64,000 nt of DNA from Boswellia sacra (lineage: Eukaryota; Streptophyta; Magnoliopsida; Sapindales; Burseraceae), in assembly GCA_013180625.2 (NCBI GenBank), contig SNVD02009053.1:292908-356907 (forward strand). The letters are read 5' to 3'. The translations under genes were made by a program, and so were the position numbers. The notes beneath the pieces are model-generated. The model made no database searches. It was given only the letters and a program-made list of their open reading frames with translations, and had not been told where the DNA came from. Shown piece after piece: positions 35,341-47,597 of this stretch (positions are counted from its first letter, which is position 1; each line of letters opens with the position of its first letter).

Positions 35341-36314
35341 AAAAACAAAAATACTTGAAGAAACTGCCACAGAATCTCTGACTCGGATCTATCTTGACAT
35401 GATCCAGTGTAATCATTGCCTCAGCCAGATTCAAGGGAACAATTGTGAAACCTAGGCCTATTTGAGGAATGATGATCAGAAGATAAAGGTCACTAAGACC
35501 ATCCAGAAGACCAATAGAAATGCGTAAGAAGGAAGAACTAAAGAAGGCGAAGCTAATCAGATGTGCTCCTATCCATCATCTCAAGCAAAGACATGATAGA
35601 AGATAATGTCACTCTACCACTTCTAGTGTAAATGATTATGGTAGAAATTAAAAAGTTGAAAAGTTGGCAAGACATCGATGGCGTTAGAATTGAATGAATG
35701 AGAAACGAATGGTAGAGAATTCCTCATACAAGGGTAAAGCTCTTACCTATTGAAGCGAAAGACATGATCATGAGACTCCCAGAAGGTTGTGCAATCCTTG
35801 AGAAAGGGGATGTCAAGCTTTACATGTCAAAGGAATTTCAGATTGCAGAGATTGCTGGATTCGAGCTACTTCTAGTTGTTACCCTTTAAAAGCCTCAATA
35901 GAGGCCAAAGAGTCTTAGAAAGAACCTCAACATGTAGAATTATGAGAAGAGGTATTGGAAGGTGTAAAATGAAGTAGAAGGGAAAAAGAATAGCTGATAA
36001 TGATAGTCTTTACTCATTATCATCGTTATTATCAGCATCAAAAAGCAATGACCTAAGCCTGAAGGCATTTGATCCCTTGCACCAAACGAGCATTTTCTTG
36101 AGGAGTTTTCTAATCCAAGCAAGAAGCACATAGTTATAAAAGATAATCAAGATAGACATCATTCATATATGAAACATAAAATGTTTTCTTGCAGTAAGCA
36201 CAATTTAGAATGGTATACAATTTAGAAGTAATCAAGTAGAATTATAATGCAGTACAACATACTAGGGGTAACCACGAAAGAAATGGACTCAACAACTCAA
36301 AGAGACATAATAGT

Positions 36315-36716
36315 AGCAGTACGATGTGCAAGTCATTTTTGATGAGATCCAACAGAAACAACACGATGTGCAAGTCAATCTTGAGGAGATACAATGGAAG
36401 TAACACAATGTGCAAGTCAATCTTGATGAGACCCAATAGAAGTAGCACAATGTGTAAGACAGTCTTGATGAGATCCAAGAGAAGCAGCGCAATATGCAAG
36501 ACAGTCTCGATGAGATCTAATAGAAATCGCACAATGTGCATGACAGCCTCGATAAGACCCAATAGAAGTAGTACGATATGTAAGTCAATCTCGATGAGAC
36601 CCAATAGAAGTAGAAGATATGCAAAACAAATCTTGATGAGATCTACCGGAAGCAACATGATGTGTAAGTCAGTCTCAATAAGACCCGATCGAAGCAGTAT
36701 GAAGTGAAATATGCCT
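36315..36716. repeat. 42-bp tandem repeat array, about 9-10 copies
   Basis: Copies of acaatgtgcaagtcaatctt followed by gatgagatccaatagaagca, with starts at 36324, 36366 and 36408 exactly 42 bp apart. The unit is a multiple of three, so both strands stay open (14-residue repeats on +, Leu/Ile-rich repeats on -); more isolated copies of the gatgtgcaa phrase continue to 36960. Confidence 0.85.
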
Positions 36717-37007
36717 GATCCAGACAGTATGAGACCCAATTGAAATAGGACGATATACAAGCCACCTAGATGAGGGTTTTAATCGCCTGGATTAAGCTCC
36801 TCAGTTCAACGCGATGTGCAAGATCAGGTAACTTAATCTTGATGAGATCCCTCTCAAGCAACATGATGTGCAAAAGTAGCTTCGTCTTGATGAGATTTCT
36901 CTCAGGCAATATCATGTGCAAGTCAGCTCCATCTTAATGAGACTTCACTTAAGCAGCACGATGTGTAAAGGCAACTACCATAAAAAAGGTATCTTATTTG
37001 AAAAAAG

Positions 37008-37210
37008 GTGTTCACTTTAAAGAAGGAATCTCCCTTGAAGAAGGCATCTTCCTCGAAGGAGGTATCCACCTTGAAGAATGAATCTTCCTCAAAGAAGGCA
37101 TCTTCCTCGAAGAAAGCATCCATGTTGAAGAAGGAACCTCCCTCGAAGAAGGCATCTACCATAAAGAAGTTGTCTACCTTGAAAAGGCATTTCCTTTGAA
37201 GAAGGAAGTT
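37008..37210. repeat. 18-bp tandem repeat array
   Basis: About 11 units of the type gaagaaggcatcttcctc. On the minus strand each unit encodes six residues such as FFEEDA or FFKVDS, giving an open but purely repetitive frame (37213-36923). Confidence 0.8.
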
Positions 37211-37364
37211 CATCGTGAAGAAAGAACTTGAAGTCTATCCTACATAAGGGATTTTGAAGAAGAAATTTGATATTCACCTTGAAGAAAGGATTTGAAAAAA
37301 AGAAGAAAATTCATAGTTAGATAATTGGAAGATTAAAATGCTCAGAGGCCAAAAGAAGGAAAGA

Positions 37365-37572
37365 AAGAAAGAAGAAAAAGAAAAAAAAAAACAGAGAACT
37401 TAAAGGAGAGAAAGAAAGGAGAGAAAAAAAGAAGAAAAGAGAGAAAAGAGAGAAAAAAAGAAGAAAAGAGAGAAAAGAGAAAAAGAAGAAAGAGAGAGAG
37501 AAAGAAAAGAAGAGAAAAAGAAGAGAGAGAAAAGAGAAGGAAAAGAAGAGAAAGAGAAGAGAAAAGGGTAGA
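37365..37572. repeat. GA-rich low-complexity tract
   Basis: About 200 bases of gagaaaagaa-type sequence with several local periods; minus-strand Ser/Phe/Leu-rich frames are compositional. Confidence 0.8.
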
Positions 37573-38124
37573 AAGACTCCACATCGACCTTGAGATATTG
37601 AAAGAATTTTCAAAACAAACCAGTGACAAGCACCCTAGCAATAGCTTAGCAACTCACAAGAAAGAAGAGTAACATCAGCTGATAAAATCTTTGACCGGAA
37701 TCACATGGAAGAATTCCTCTAGATACTAGGAAGCGATTTGTTGAAAAACACAATGAATAAGGTAAAAATTTAAATTGATTTTACATCATCAAGAAATGTT
37801 TGAATCTTGTAGGAATTTACAAAGACAAGGGAAAGATCCCCAGTGAGTCAAATAATACACAACATGATTCTCCAGTAAAGAGCATGGTAAATGTAAGAAT
37901 GAAGGATGTCAGCACTCAAGAGATTTTTCCAGTGGATCAGAAGAAATCAAGAATAGAAGCAAGAATACTTAGAAGAGAGGCATGAAACCAAACAAATGCA
38001 AAGTCTGAAGAGATTATAGAAGAATGAAGAATACTTAATCAAAGGCACGAAGAATGAGAAGGTCTAAAGATCACGAAGCAGTACACGATAGAAGTTTTCC
38101 TACTGGGCATGCATTATAAGGAAC

Positions 38125-38420
38125 CCCTAGGAAGTAGGTGCACTTAAAAGTATTTTAAGCCCTTAGAATTGGCACAAGCCCTAAGAAAATGTGCACTAAA
38201 GAGTATTGAAAACGTTAAGAAGTAGGTACACTTAAGATTATTTTAAGCCCTTAGAATAGGCACAAGCCCGAAGAAGAGGCACACTAAAGAGCGTTGAAAA
38301 CCTTAAGAAGTAGGTGCACCTAAGAATGTTTTAAGCCCTTAAATAGGCACAATAAAGAGTGTTACTAAACCCTAAGAAGTAGGTGAGTTGAAGAGTATTA
38401 GAAACCCTTAGAAGTAGGTG
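38125..38420. repeat. About 88-bp tandem repeat, 3-4 copies
   Basis: Units start gaagtaggtgcacttaa at about 38131, 38219 and 38308 and include ttttaagcccttagaat and ggcacaagccc. A shorter, degenerate copy follows near 38378. Confidence 0.75.
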
Positions 38421-38454
38421 CATAAAAGATTGTTTTATTATAGCATCATAAGGA

Positions 38455-38590
38455 TGCATTCTAGCCCTTAGAAGGGCACATTCACTCTTGAATGGGCACA
38501 TTCGGCCTTGAATGGACACATCTGCCTTAGATGTTACACTTTTATCCCTTGAATGGGCACAGTAGTCCCTAAATGGGCACATCTTTTGAA
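38455..38590. repeat. Short tandem repeat around ttgaatgggcaca
   Basis: Five or six spaced copies of ccttgaatgggcacat variants, period roughly 20-30 bp. Confidence 0.65.
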
Positions 38591-38703
38591 GATGATGAGA
38601 AAGTTTGACAGTCAAAGGACGAAAGCGAAGATGCCAATAGAAGAAGAGAGAAAGACAAAGTAAGAGTACTTTGTCAACTTTTGTGTCTCACAAACCTCTC
38701 CAA

Positions 38704-38717
38704 AGTAGGGGGTAAGC
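38704..38717 (+). promoter_or_regulatory. Polypurine tract
   Basis: agtagggggtaagc directly precedes the TGTAGACA start of the 3' LTR. Confidence 0.7.
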
Positions 38718-39968
38718 TGTAGACACTGAATTTTTTAGGCTTGATGATAAAATAAAGATGAATGTTGAGCAAGAAAAATGACACAAATGTCTTTAAGGGC
38801 CAAAAAGAGAAAGGTGAGAAAGAGTCGGTGAAGGGCCTTGGAAACTGAAATGTGACTTTAAAAAATAACAGAAATTAATCTATGACAAATTTGATGATGA
38901 AACATATATTGTTGTGAAGGTATGGATGTCTAGTTTTCATAAAAATTTATGGATCACAAATCAAAGTTGAATTCAAGAGCTATTAAAAGGACAAAGGTCT
39001 GAAGTGACTGTATCGAAGGATGGCAAAATTAGAAGGGGTCGAAGGGATAATGACCGATCGACCATCAAACAGTCACCCAACCATTTGACAATCTCTGAAC
39101 TATTGGTTGATTGCCATCCAACTATTAGACAATCACCCGACGGTTTGAAGATGGCCGCCCGACCCTCCAAGGTTTATTTTCGAAATATTACATTATAAAC
39201 CTTCCTTTTATGTTTTGTTTATTCCTTTTTCAGCTTCACCCCTCTCCTATATAAACCCCCCTTGGCTCACTTCTCATGCCACACCAATTGCCGAATATAA
39301 TCATCTCTTCTCCCTCTTGAAGACATGCTCAAGAATTCGAAAACTCTTTTTCTGTATAAAGTTTTCAGGCGTTCTATTTCTCTAAACCCGGAAAAGGCAC
39401 GTCTTAAGAGCAAAATTCTCACCTTCTTCCCATTTTCTCTGTTATTTTACTTGCTGAGAAAAAGCATGCTTAGGGTTTAATTTTATGCTAAGGAGCATGC
39501 TAGGGTTATTATGAATTGTTCTAACCTCATTTGTTTTGCAAGATAGGTAAGCATGTCGAGGTAAGTCCGCAATCCCTCATTTATTAAAATCATGCTTAAG
39601 AGTTTATTTTCTTCGCAAATGCTTAGAAATATGCCTAAGTACATGCTTAGAATAATGCTTAAGAGCACATTATTAGAATCATGTTAGGAAAACTTATTTG
39701 CTTTAATGAATGCTAGGAAATAACATAGAATGGGTGAGAATTATCGTTTTACCATTGAATTACTTGTTTGATGATGATTGCTTGAATTAAGCTAGAATAT
39801 GCCATGAATACCATGTTTAGGCTAGAATATGCCATGAATGCCATGTTAGGCTAGAAATGCCATGATAATTGATGTGACTTATGCTAAAATAAACAATAGT
39901 AGAATTGTCATGATAGAATTTATCAAAATATAGGTTAGAACCATGATATTAGATTATGACTTTATATG
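38718..39968 (+). repeat. 3' LTR of the gag-only element, truncated
   Basis: Aligns with 19795 to about 20998 of the 5' LTR. The remaining 618 bp are missing because CACTACAAG of the CACTA element begins at 39969. Confidence 0.85.
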
Positions 39969-39984
39969 CACTACAAGAATTTTT

Positions 39985-42710
39985 AAAATATATGTCACTT
40001 TAAAATATGATTAATTGCCGGTTCTTGGAAAAATAGTCAAATATATAAAAGTCAAACCTGCTTCTTTCAATATGTGTCCCTTGACAATGTCCTCAAAATT
40101 ACACGTGTCATTCCTATATAAATAAGCTAAAATTTCCTCCCTTCCTTTCGCAGCCCTAATTTAGAAATCCCACCCCCTTCCTAAGTCTCTCCTTGAATTC
40201 CTAATCTCTCACCTTTTGAGATCCGAAATCTCTCCACTCCAAAAGCCCTATTCTCATGGAATCGATCCCTAACTCAACCATTCCAAAAGCCCTAGACTCG
40301 TTGAATCCGTAACTCATTTTGGAAAATCTCTAAGTAACTTACCATTCCCTGACGTCTATAGCAAGCCTATGATTTATAACTGCTCTGTCTATTGCTCCCT
40401 CGTCAACTTCAGAGTACTCTTCTTCACTTATCTCACCTAGTCCTTCTGCATCTCGGCCAATAGCTCATAGGTATTTCTCCCTAATTTCAAGTTTTGTTTA
40501 CTAGCTCCAAATTGTTCTTCATTGTTATTTATGAACTTATTAACACATTCTATATGATTGGGTGATCTTTGTAAAACATGTGTAGTTCTTTGGTTTTGAT
40601 TTAAAGTTGGCCCATTTCAAAGAGGAAGCTGTTGGATGTCTAAGTTTTTTTTTCTTTATTTCTTTTTTTTTAAGTTATTACTTTGAAACCTTTCTTCACC
40701 CACCTGCCTTAGTCGTTTGGTGAGTTGCTTTCTTTAATTTCATTTGTTTTTACTCTGCCTGTCTGCTTCTATATGTCTCTCTCTCCCCACTCTCTATTAT
40801 GATCTCTTCCTATTTTTAAAGGTACACGTTTTTGTTTCATCTGTTTCCTCTGTTTTCACATGTTTTCAACTGACATATATTATGTGCAATTTCACTATTT
40901 TCATTTCCCACTTCTCAAAGTTTAAGTTTTGAATGAAGTTAACATATCAAGTTGACAACTTTGTTTGAGTGTGACTAAGTTTAAGTTTTCATTTTCGTTT
41001 TGGGTCTATGAGTTTTGAGCTTGGTTTTTATTTTTCTTTTTATGGTTTTACTATGTAATGTTTGCTTAATTTTTTGTGCTATTATTTAGTTTTGTATTTG
41101 ATTCTGCTTTGATGAAACCATACATTGATAATTTTTTTTCCACTTTCCGTTTTGACTTTTATCTATTTTCTGAAATGGGAAATCATGTGACTCAAACTAG
41201 CTAAAGATATGTATGCCAGCTTTAAAATTCATCTAGGTATGGAGGAGTTATTCTCTTTTGTTGATTGTCTAAACAACCAAATGGAAAATAATAAGAAACT
41301 ATTCTGAGTTAAAGATTAGGTTTTGTTTGGTTGCCAAGAAATGCGAGAAAATGGATAAGAACTGATAAACTTGAATGAAATGGATGACTATTCATCTGGG
41401 TATGAGTTTGTTTTCCTTTGTTTTCACGAGAAACAAAGGGGAAGTATAATTATGAAGAAATGGAGAAGCAAATACGAGACATTTATCCTCCTTTTTCTTC
41501 TTCTCTCCCTTGGCTTTATGGGGTTTTGCCTTGCCTATTTTGGGTGCCATTTTGCATCAAATGTGTTGGATTGGTTATAAATTTGCAGGTTTCAATCTGC
41601 TTCTTTGACGATAAAAACTATGACTTGAATTGAACTTATCGATGAAACTTACAACTCTCTGCATGCAAATCTTGAACAGTAGAAATAGACAAATAGGTAG
41701 ATTTTGAGTGGGAGAAGAGTGTAATATAAAGAACCCAGAAAGTGCTTTTACATGGTGAAGATAAAGGAAACGATAAAGACAGAGTTGTGAGTGGGAGACA
41801 GTTAAAGTGAAGTGAATGTTTGCATGACAAAAGTGCTAGTGAAAGAAATAAAGATAGATATACTTAAAATGATCTTCTTGGTTATTTAGCATCTGGGTCA
41901 TGCAAATATACACAAATATAAAAGAGCGAAGAAGCATTTAGGGCTGCAGTGATTCGAGCTGGTACGTTATAATTATTAGGTGGGGTAATATGGTGGAAAT
42001 GATAAATGAATTGGCAGTGAAATGTCGTGATCATGATCATATGATCAGGATTCTAGAAGCTAGCTAGCTATTTGAGCTAGCAATAGTCAGCGGAATTGCT
42101 TTTTGTTAGTTCATTTGAGATTTGCTTTTGGAGATTTTCTCAATTTCTTTATTTGGAATTACTTTCGAAGATTTCATTACTTTGTTTCACAAAGATTACA
42201 TGTTTTCCAATCGAATTCCCTGAATCAATTTGATACGCAACTTGATGATTTGTTGTGTTTTTATTTGTTTCTTTAATAAAATTTCTTTTTTATTTTCAAT
42301 AACTATTATTACTTTTATCATATTCGTCACATGCATAATTTTTTTTGGCACACAAAACAAAATTCTTAAAGTTTCCTCCTCCCCTTATTTATTTAATATT
42401 TGAACTAAAAAAATTTATTAAATAGAATTTTTATGTCAAGTGTTTGTTTAATTTGAGTACAAAAACCAAAGTCCTGTGCGACAATATGATCATGTGCGTT
42501 CATTAAAGTATAATTAATTAATTAAGGTATCAAACCCCTGTTCCCTACAATAAATTATCAAAAGGCACAGCAGTGATTATTTAATGAGTGAAATCATTCT
42601 CATCATCATGCCACGAGTGCTAGCTAATGAACCACCAATTACTTTCATACAGCTAGCTAGCAAGCAAATTGATAGCTCATCAAGTCATTTGTTGATTCAT
42701 TTTGTGACAG
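39985..42710 (+). other. Non-coding part of the CACTA element
   Basis: Subterminal region to about 40130, then C/T-rich sequence (40140-40470) resembling a gene leader, then AT-rich DNA. 42460-42710 reads like the intron upstream of the HMA exon. No further protein is recognised. Confidence 0.5.
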
Positions 42711-42968
42711 TTAAAGCTTTGAATCAGGCAAGATTAGAAGCAAATGTGAGAGCATGTGGAGGGACAGCTTTCTGGAAAAAATGGCCAAGTCATTATGCAA
42801 TTTCTTCTAGGATTTTGCTTGCTCCATCATTTTTGAAGTATTTATACCATCCTTTGCATTGGTTGGCTATTGGAGTTGTTGCTGTTGGCATCTACCCCAT
42901 CGCTCTTAAAGCCTTTGTGGCAATGAAGAGTTTTAGGCTTGATATCAACACTCTTATGCTTATAGCAA
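42711..42968 (+). pseudogene. Single captured exon of an HMA2/3/4-type Zn/Cd P1B-ATPase
   Basis: Plant HMA2/3/4 pumps export zinc and cadmium across the plasma membrane or into the vacuole. The exon is 258 bp, exactly 86 codons, open throughout and framed by tgtgacag and gtaaatg splice sites. It encodes ALNQARLEANVR, WKKWPSHYAISSRILLAPSF, LKYLYHPLHWLAIGVVAVGI and LDINTLMLIA, covering the region from the end of the cytosolic N-domain through the first two membrane helices. The metal-binding head, the CPC helix, the phosphorylation site (DKTGT) and the ATP domain are not present. Intron-like DNA on both sides indicates genomic capture. Confidence 0.8.
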
Positions 42969-45867
42969 GTAAATGATTTTCCTTTTCCTTTCTCCAATTT
43001 AAATATTTATGTTTTCTATATCACCCACGAGAGATGTGACATGGTCATTTCATATTTTTGTTTAAATTTCATCACTTTTTTTTTTAAATTATGAATTTAT
43101 TAACTTCTTCTAAAGTACGATTTCATTATAGATTAATGTTTGATATGGGAAATAGACAAATATCTCTTATCAATGTAGGTTGTACAGAGTTAATGGTATC
43201 AATAAGTTGTAGATAGCATTATTGTTCTAATAAACTTTAAACTTAAAAGAACATATTAGAGATTTTTATAATCTCAAGAGATGTTTGCTATGAATACTAA
43301 TTTAAAATCAGCCAGATATATTTGTATTTCAACAAATTTTAAATAGAATTCATGGAAATTTTGAATTATCATGGATACAGTAACAATAATAATAATAAAT
43401 TTAATGATAAATTATTATTATTATTAGATTTTTTTTGAAATTAATGATAGCAATTAAAAGAAATAGATAATTTAGTTAATTGGAAACATTAAAAATGTTA
43501 AATATGAATAGAAATAAAAATAACAACTTTAATATTTAAATGAAATTAATATAAACAAGATGCATAGTTAATGTAAGAACTTGGTGAATCTAATGAACTC
43601 AAAAATGCCAACTAAGTACCAAACCTTACCGTTAATATCACTCATTTTAAATGAACATTAATTCCTATTGTAACACACTTTGACTAGCTAAATGTATTTT
43701 ACTGCATATTGTCAAAGGAATATCAAATTTTATATCATTAGTAGTAAACAAAATGGTTGATTTTTTTTTTGGTTTTTTTTAAGGTTGATTTCGTAACAAA
43801 CATAATATATGGCAAATCAAATTTTTATTTTGAAAACTAAGAAAAATATAATCTATATTTTCCCCTCCCATTTTAAGTTAGTGCCTTTGTTGTTGTCACC
43901 GTTTTGTTGTCGTTTTTTGCTTTCCCACTTTTTACAAATATACCTTCAGAAAGCACACAATATAATACAACAAACAACAGTAAGAACAAAATTTATTGTT
44001 CAAACTTAAAACTTGAAATCCTCATCGGGATTCCATTTCCATAATATATCCTTTCATCATGCTTGGCCCATAATTGCTTTACCTTTTAAATTTGCAATAT
44101 TTATGATCTTTACCTTTTAAAAGTATACGAGCTATCTTTTAGAATCATTGAATTGCGACGAATAATATTCATGAAATTTTGTTATAACTATATTAAAATA
44201 TTTATTGTTAAGAGATTTATTTATAATCGTATGATATATTTGGATCAGTTAAACAAAAACTTATAATAGAAAATGCCTAACAAATGATACATAAGAAATA
44301 TTTAGACATAAATCCACAACCTAATGTTTTTTATGCAATTTCTTAACTATTTTTGAAACATTAGATTAAATGACATGATATGATTAGGATTGGATCTTTT
44401 AAATCCTTAAACACATCCTAAGGAGAGAATAGCATCATTTTCTTTTTCACAAACAAATACAAAATACTAGTCAAATAAGTCTTTTTACTTTAATTTTATT
44501 ATTAACTTTTAACTCTTTTTTATTCCTTTTGGATTATATTAAGTCAAAATAGCTTTCTTTCTTTCACACTAAAAGCCACAATAGCTTTCTTGCTTTCACA
44601 CAAAACCAACCAGTACAGAAATGAGAGATAATGACTTCAAAAGTTGGTTAATTGCTTAACCTTTACACCTCACAAAGTTGCAAAGACTTGCTTTCTCCCC
44701 TATTATTATTATTATTAAGTTTTTGTAATTTTCGTTTCATACACTTGCTCAGTTGCTCTTGCATTTGGTCTCTTTGCCTCTAGCTAGTTATTATTAATAA
44801 ACTTACAAATAAATTAAAGCATTAGAATTATTAATTTTATACGAATTTATTGAGAGAGCTAGCTACTAGCTTCATGCAAATGTTTGAGTAGTTTTATAGG
44901 GAATATTAGAGATTTAAAGTGGCATATAAGATACGAATTTCATCTTTTACAGATGCTTATTCACAATCAATACTAGAAGTGCGCACACACACACCCAAAG
45001 AGAGTGAGAGAGAGAGAGAGAGGTGGATAGTATAAGGTGAGCATAAGCTAAGACCTTAATTTTCTTGTACACAAGCAAGGAGAAATGAAATGTGAGGCTA
45101 GCAATTTCAGGCCTCTCATTATAATAATTAGTGTTGGATTGGTTAATTTGTTAAACTTTTTGGGTCAAAACATCTTTTGTTACAGGTGTTTGATTTTATC
45201 TTGCTGGTAGCTTCTCTTGGTTTCTAAGCTTAGGCCTGCCAGCTGCTTCATCTTCCGGTTATTATTCTCTTTCTATCTTTCTATGTCTTGCTATTCTAGT
45301 TTCATTTTCTTGTCTTCCTAGTTTGGTGTTTTAACGAAACAAGTCATAATATATTGGTTTGGTGGTATTATAAATCAAATGTCACAAATCTAGTATGTAA
45401 ATAAATTTGTTTGTTTCATGCACACTTTTTAATGGCTTTATTGTAATATTAAAATCCCTCAAAACTTGATTGTGGTTAAGGACTTTGATCTGATTTCTCT
45501 TTTTATCCTTGTTGTCTTATATGCTTTAATGCTCATTCCCTATCACATAATTTCAGCTGCATGCAAAGTTTATATTGATTTTGTTTATATGATTTTGTTA
45601 CTTCTCTATTCAGCCCTTGCAACATTAATACTAGTTTACATTAATATTAATAGATTATAATTTTACTTTAACTATGAGTATATTTTAATTTAAACAGAAA
45701 AATTGATCTAGATCGTTGAATTAGTATCATAAAATTTAATTAGATTGCCACAGCCAAGAAATACATAATAAAAATCTCAAATTTTGTCCACTAACATCCT
45801 CTTTGATTAGAAGTTAACATTACTAAACAAAATCTTTATTACACAGGTGCATTACTTAACTACCAGA
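42969..45867 (+). other. Non-coding DNA before the transposase gene
   Basis: AT-rich. Includes an AT palindrome of (aat)n/(att)n at about 43385-43428, (TTA)n near 44701-44718 and (GA)n at 45003-45022. The open frame at 45466-45660 is hydrophobic and unrecognised. Promoter and leader of the transposase are expected here but cannot be placed. Confidence 0.5.
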
Positions 45868-46271
45868 ATGGATAAATCTTGGATATGGAAAGATAGATTG
45901 TCTAAAGACTATGAGGATGGGGTTGATAGCTTTCCAGAATTTGCAACTTTGAATTGTATGAATTCAAACCTCATTAAATGCCTATGTAAATCCTATCAAT
46001 GTTGTGTCTTTCACACCTAAGAACAAATACGAGACCATTTATTTAGGAAAGGGTTTGAGACAAAATACAAAAATTGGATTTGGCATGGGGAAACTAACAC
46101 TATGAAATCATCATTTGACGTTTGTGACAATGCATTCAATGATACAGTGGATATGTTCAACGATGCATTCCAATATGTTGATAGTGACCCCAAATGTTTG
46201 AAAAAATTACAAGATGATGCTAAAAACCCTTATACCCGGGTTACACCTCTCACACAAAATTATCTGTCCTA
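45868..46271 (+). pseudogene. Transposase-associated N-terminal domain (CACTA TNP2 gene)
   Basis: The ATG at 45868 starts MDKSWIWKDRLSKDYEDGVD, the usual opening of the Transpos_assoc domain (PF13963). HLFRKGFETKYKNWIWHGE is its conserved end. TAA at 46018 and TAA at 46270 interrupt one and the same frame. Its place directly before the TNP2 core is the normal one. Confidence 0.8.
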
Positions 46272-47573
46272 ATGAAACTATTTAACATAAAAGGGAGGTA
46301 TGGTTGGTCAAATAAAAGTTTCTCTGAATTTCTTGATCTCATTAATGATATCTTGCCACCCAATAATGAAATGCCATCCTCGATGTATGAAGCTAAGAAA
46401 ACAATGGTTTCTTTAGGTTTGTCCTATGAAAAAATACATGCATGCCCTAATGAATGCATTTTGTATAGAAAAGAATACGCATCTTCCACAAGTTGTCCCA
46501 CTTATGGGTTGTCAAGATGGAAAGTCACACTTAAAAGATGTAAACAAAAAAAGGGCATTGCTGCAAAAGTATAGTGTGGTACTTTTCTCCCATTCCAAGG
46601 TTTAGGAGGTTTTTTCAATCTTCTGAGATTGCTAAAAGCTTAACTTAGCATGCCAATAGTAGAGTCATTGATGGTAAACTTAGGCACCCAACCGACACAG
46701 CATCTTGGAAGCTAGTTGACCGTATGTGGCCCGATTTTGCTACTGATAGTAGAAACCTTAGGTTAGCTATTTCAACTGATGGGATAAATCCATATAGTAC
46801 CCTAAGTAGCACCTATAGTTGTTGGCCTGTGGTAATGGTTATGTATAATCTTCCTCCATGGTTATGCATGAAAAAGAGATTCATGATGTTATCTCTTTTG
46901 ATATCGGGTCCATGACAACCTGGCAACGACATCGATGTTTATTTGGCTACATTAATTGATGACTTGAAAATTTTATGGGAGGAAGGTGTTGAGGTCTATG
47001 ATGCCTATAACCAAGAAACTTTTAACTTGCGGGCAATGTTGTTATGGACAATAAATGACTTTCCCGCTTATGGAAACCTCTCAGGTTGTTCTGTCAAAGG
47101 GTATTATGGTTACCCAATTTGTGAGGAAGGAACATCTTCATGTAGATTAAAACATGGAAAGAAAAATGTTTATATCGCCCATAGGCGATTCCTCCCTCAT
47201 AACCATCCATTTAGAAAACTAAAAAAGGTTTTCAATGGCCAATAAGAATTTGATGTTGCCCCTAGGCCCCTAAGTGGGGAGGAAATTCTAAAAAAAGTTG
47301 AGAGAATTGAAAACAATTGGGGGAAGAAAAAAGAGAAAAAACGAAAAAAAATCTGATATTGATGAAAGCATGTGTTGGAAGAAAAAGTCCATATTCTTCC
47401 AACTTCCTTATTGGAAGAATTTATATGTATGTCACAATCTAAATGTTATGCACATTGAAAAAAATGTTTGTGAGAGTATCTATGGCACATTATTAAACAT
47501 TCCTAGAAAAATAAAAGATAATGTTAACTCTAGATTGGATCTCATGGATATGGGTTTGAGGGAAGAGTTGTAA
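46272..47573 (+). pseudogene. CACTA TNP2-type transposase core (broken)
   Basis: TNP2 (Transposase_21, PF02992) is the DDE-class transposase that cuts CACTA ends. Blocks in order: WSNKSFSEFLDLINDILPP, MYEAKKTMVSLGLSYEKIHA with CPNECILYR, then LRLAISTDGINPYSTLSST, NLPPWLCMKKRFMMLSLLIS, PGNDIDVYLATLIDDLKILW, MLLWTINDFPAYGNLSGCSV and IAHRRFLPHNHPFRKL, then NLNVMHIEKNVCESIYGTLL. At least three frameshifts and stops (near 46572, 46913 and 47243) break it. Confidence 0.85.
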
Positions 47574-47597
47574 CCCAAGGTTGGTAATAATCGGACA

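Larger units (their letters stand above)
33485..38703 (+). other. 5.2-kb non-coding 3' region of the gag-only element
   Basis: Where pol should be there is only non-coding DNA. 33485-34040 is ordinary AT-rich sequence; after that several unrelated tandem arrays (listed separately) are separated by unique stretches. Tat-lineage elements are known for hypervariable, tandem-repeat-rich regions before the 3' LTR, which fits. Confidence 0.6.
19795..39968 (+). mobile_element. Large gag-only Tat-type gypsy element with nested insertions
   Basis: The two LTRs share their start: TGTAGACACTG at 19795 and at 38718. The first ends CA at 21616 next to the primer site; the second is preceded by a purine tract. 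Inside are a gag (32327-33484) but no pol, a 5-kb 3' region full of tandem arrays, and a minus-strand Athila-type insertion. About 13 differences in the first 84 LTR bases, counted by eye, suggest an old insertion. The 3' LTR is cut at 39968 by a CACTA element. Confidence 0.8.

Noticed and set aside
36242..36760. Hydrophobic 172-codon minus-strand frame resembling a multi-helix membrane protein
   Set aside because: It is the 42-bp tandem array read backwards.
37317..37641. Overlapping Ser/Phe/Leu-rich minus-strand frames that could pass for membrane proteins
   Set aside because: The DNA is a GA-rich low-complexity tract; hydrophobicity is a side effect.
43385..43428. AT palindrome of att/aat repeats as a regulatory hairpin
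   Set aside because: Simple trinucleotide repeat; pairing is expected from composition.
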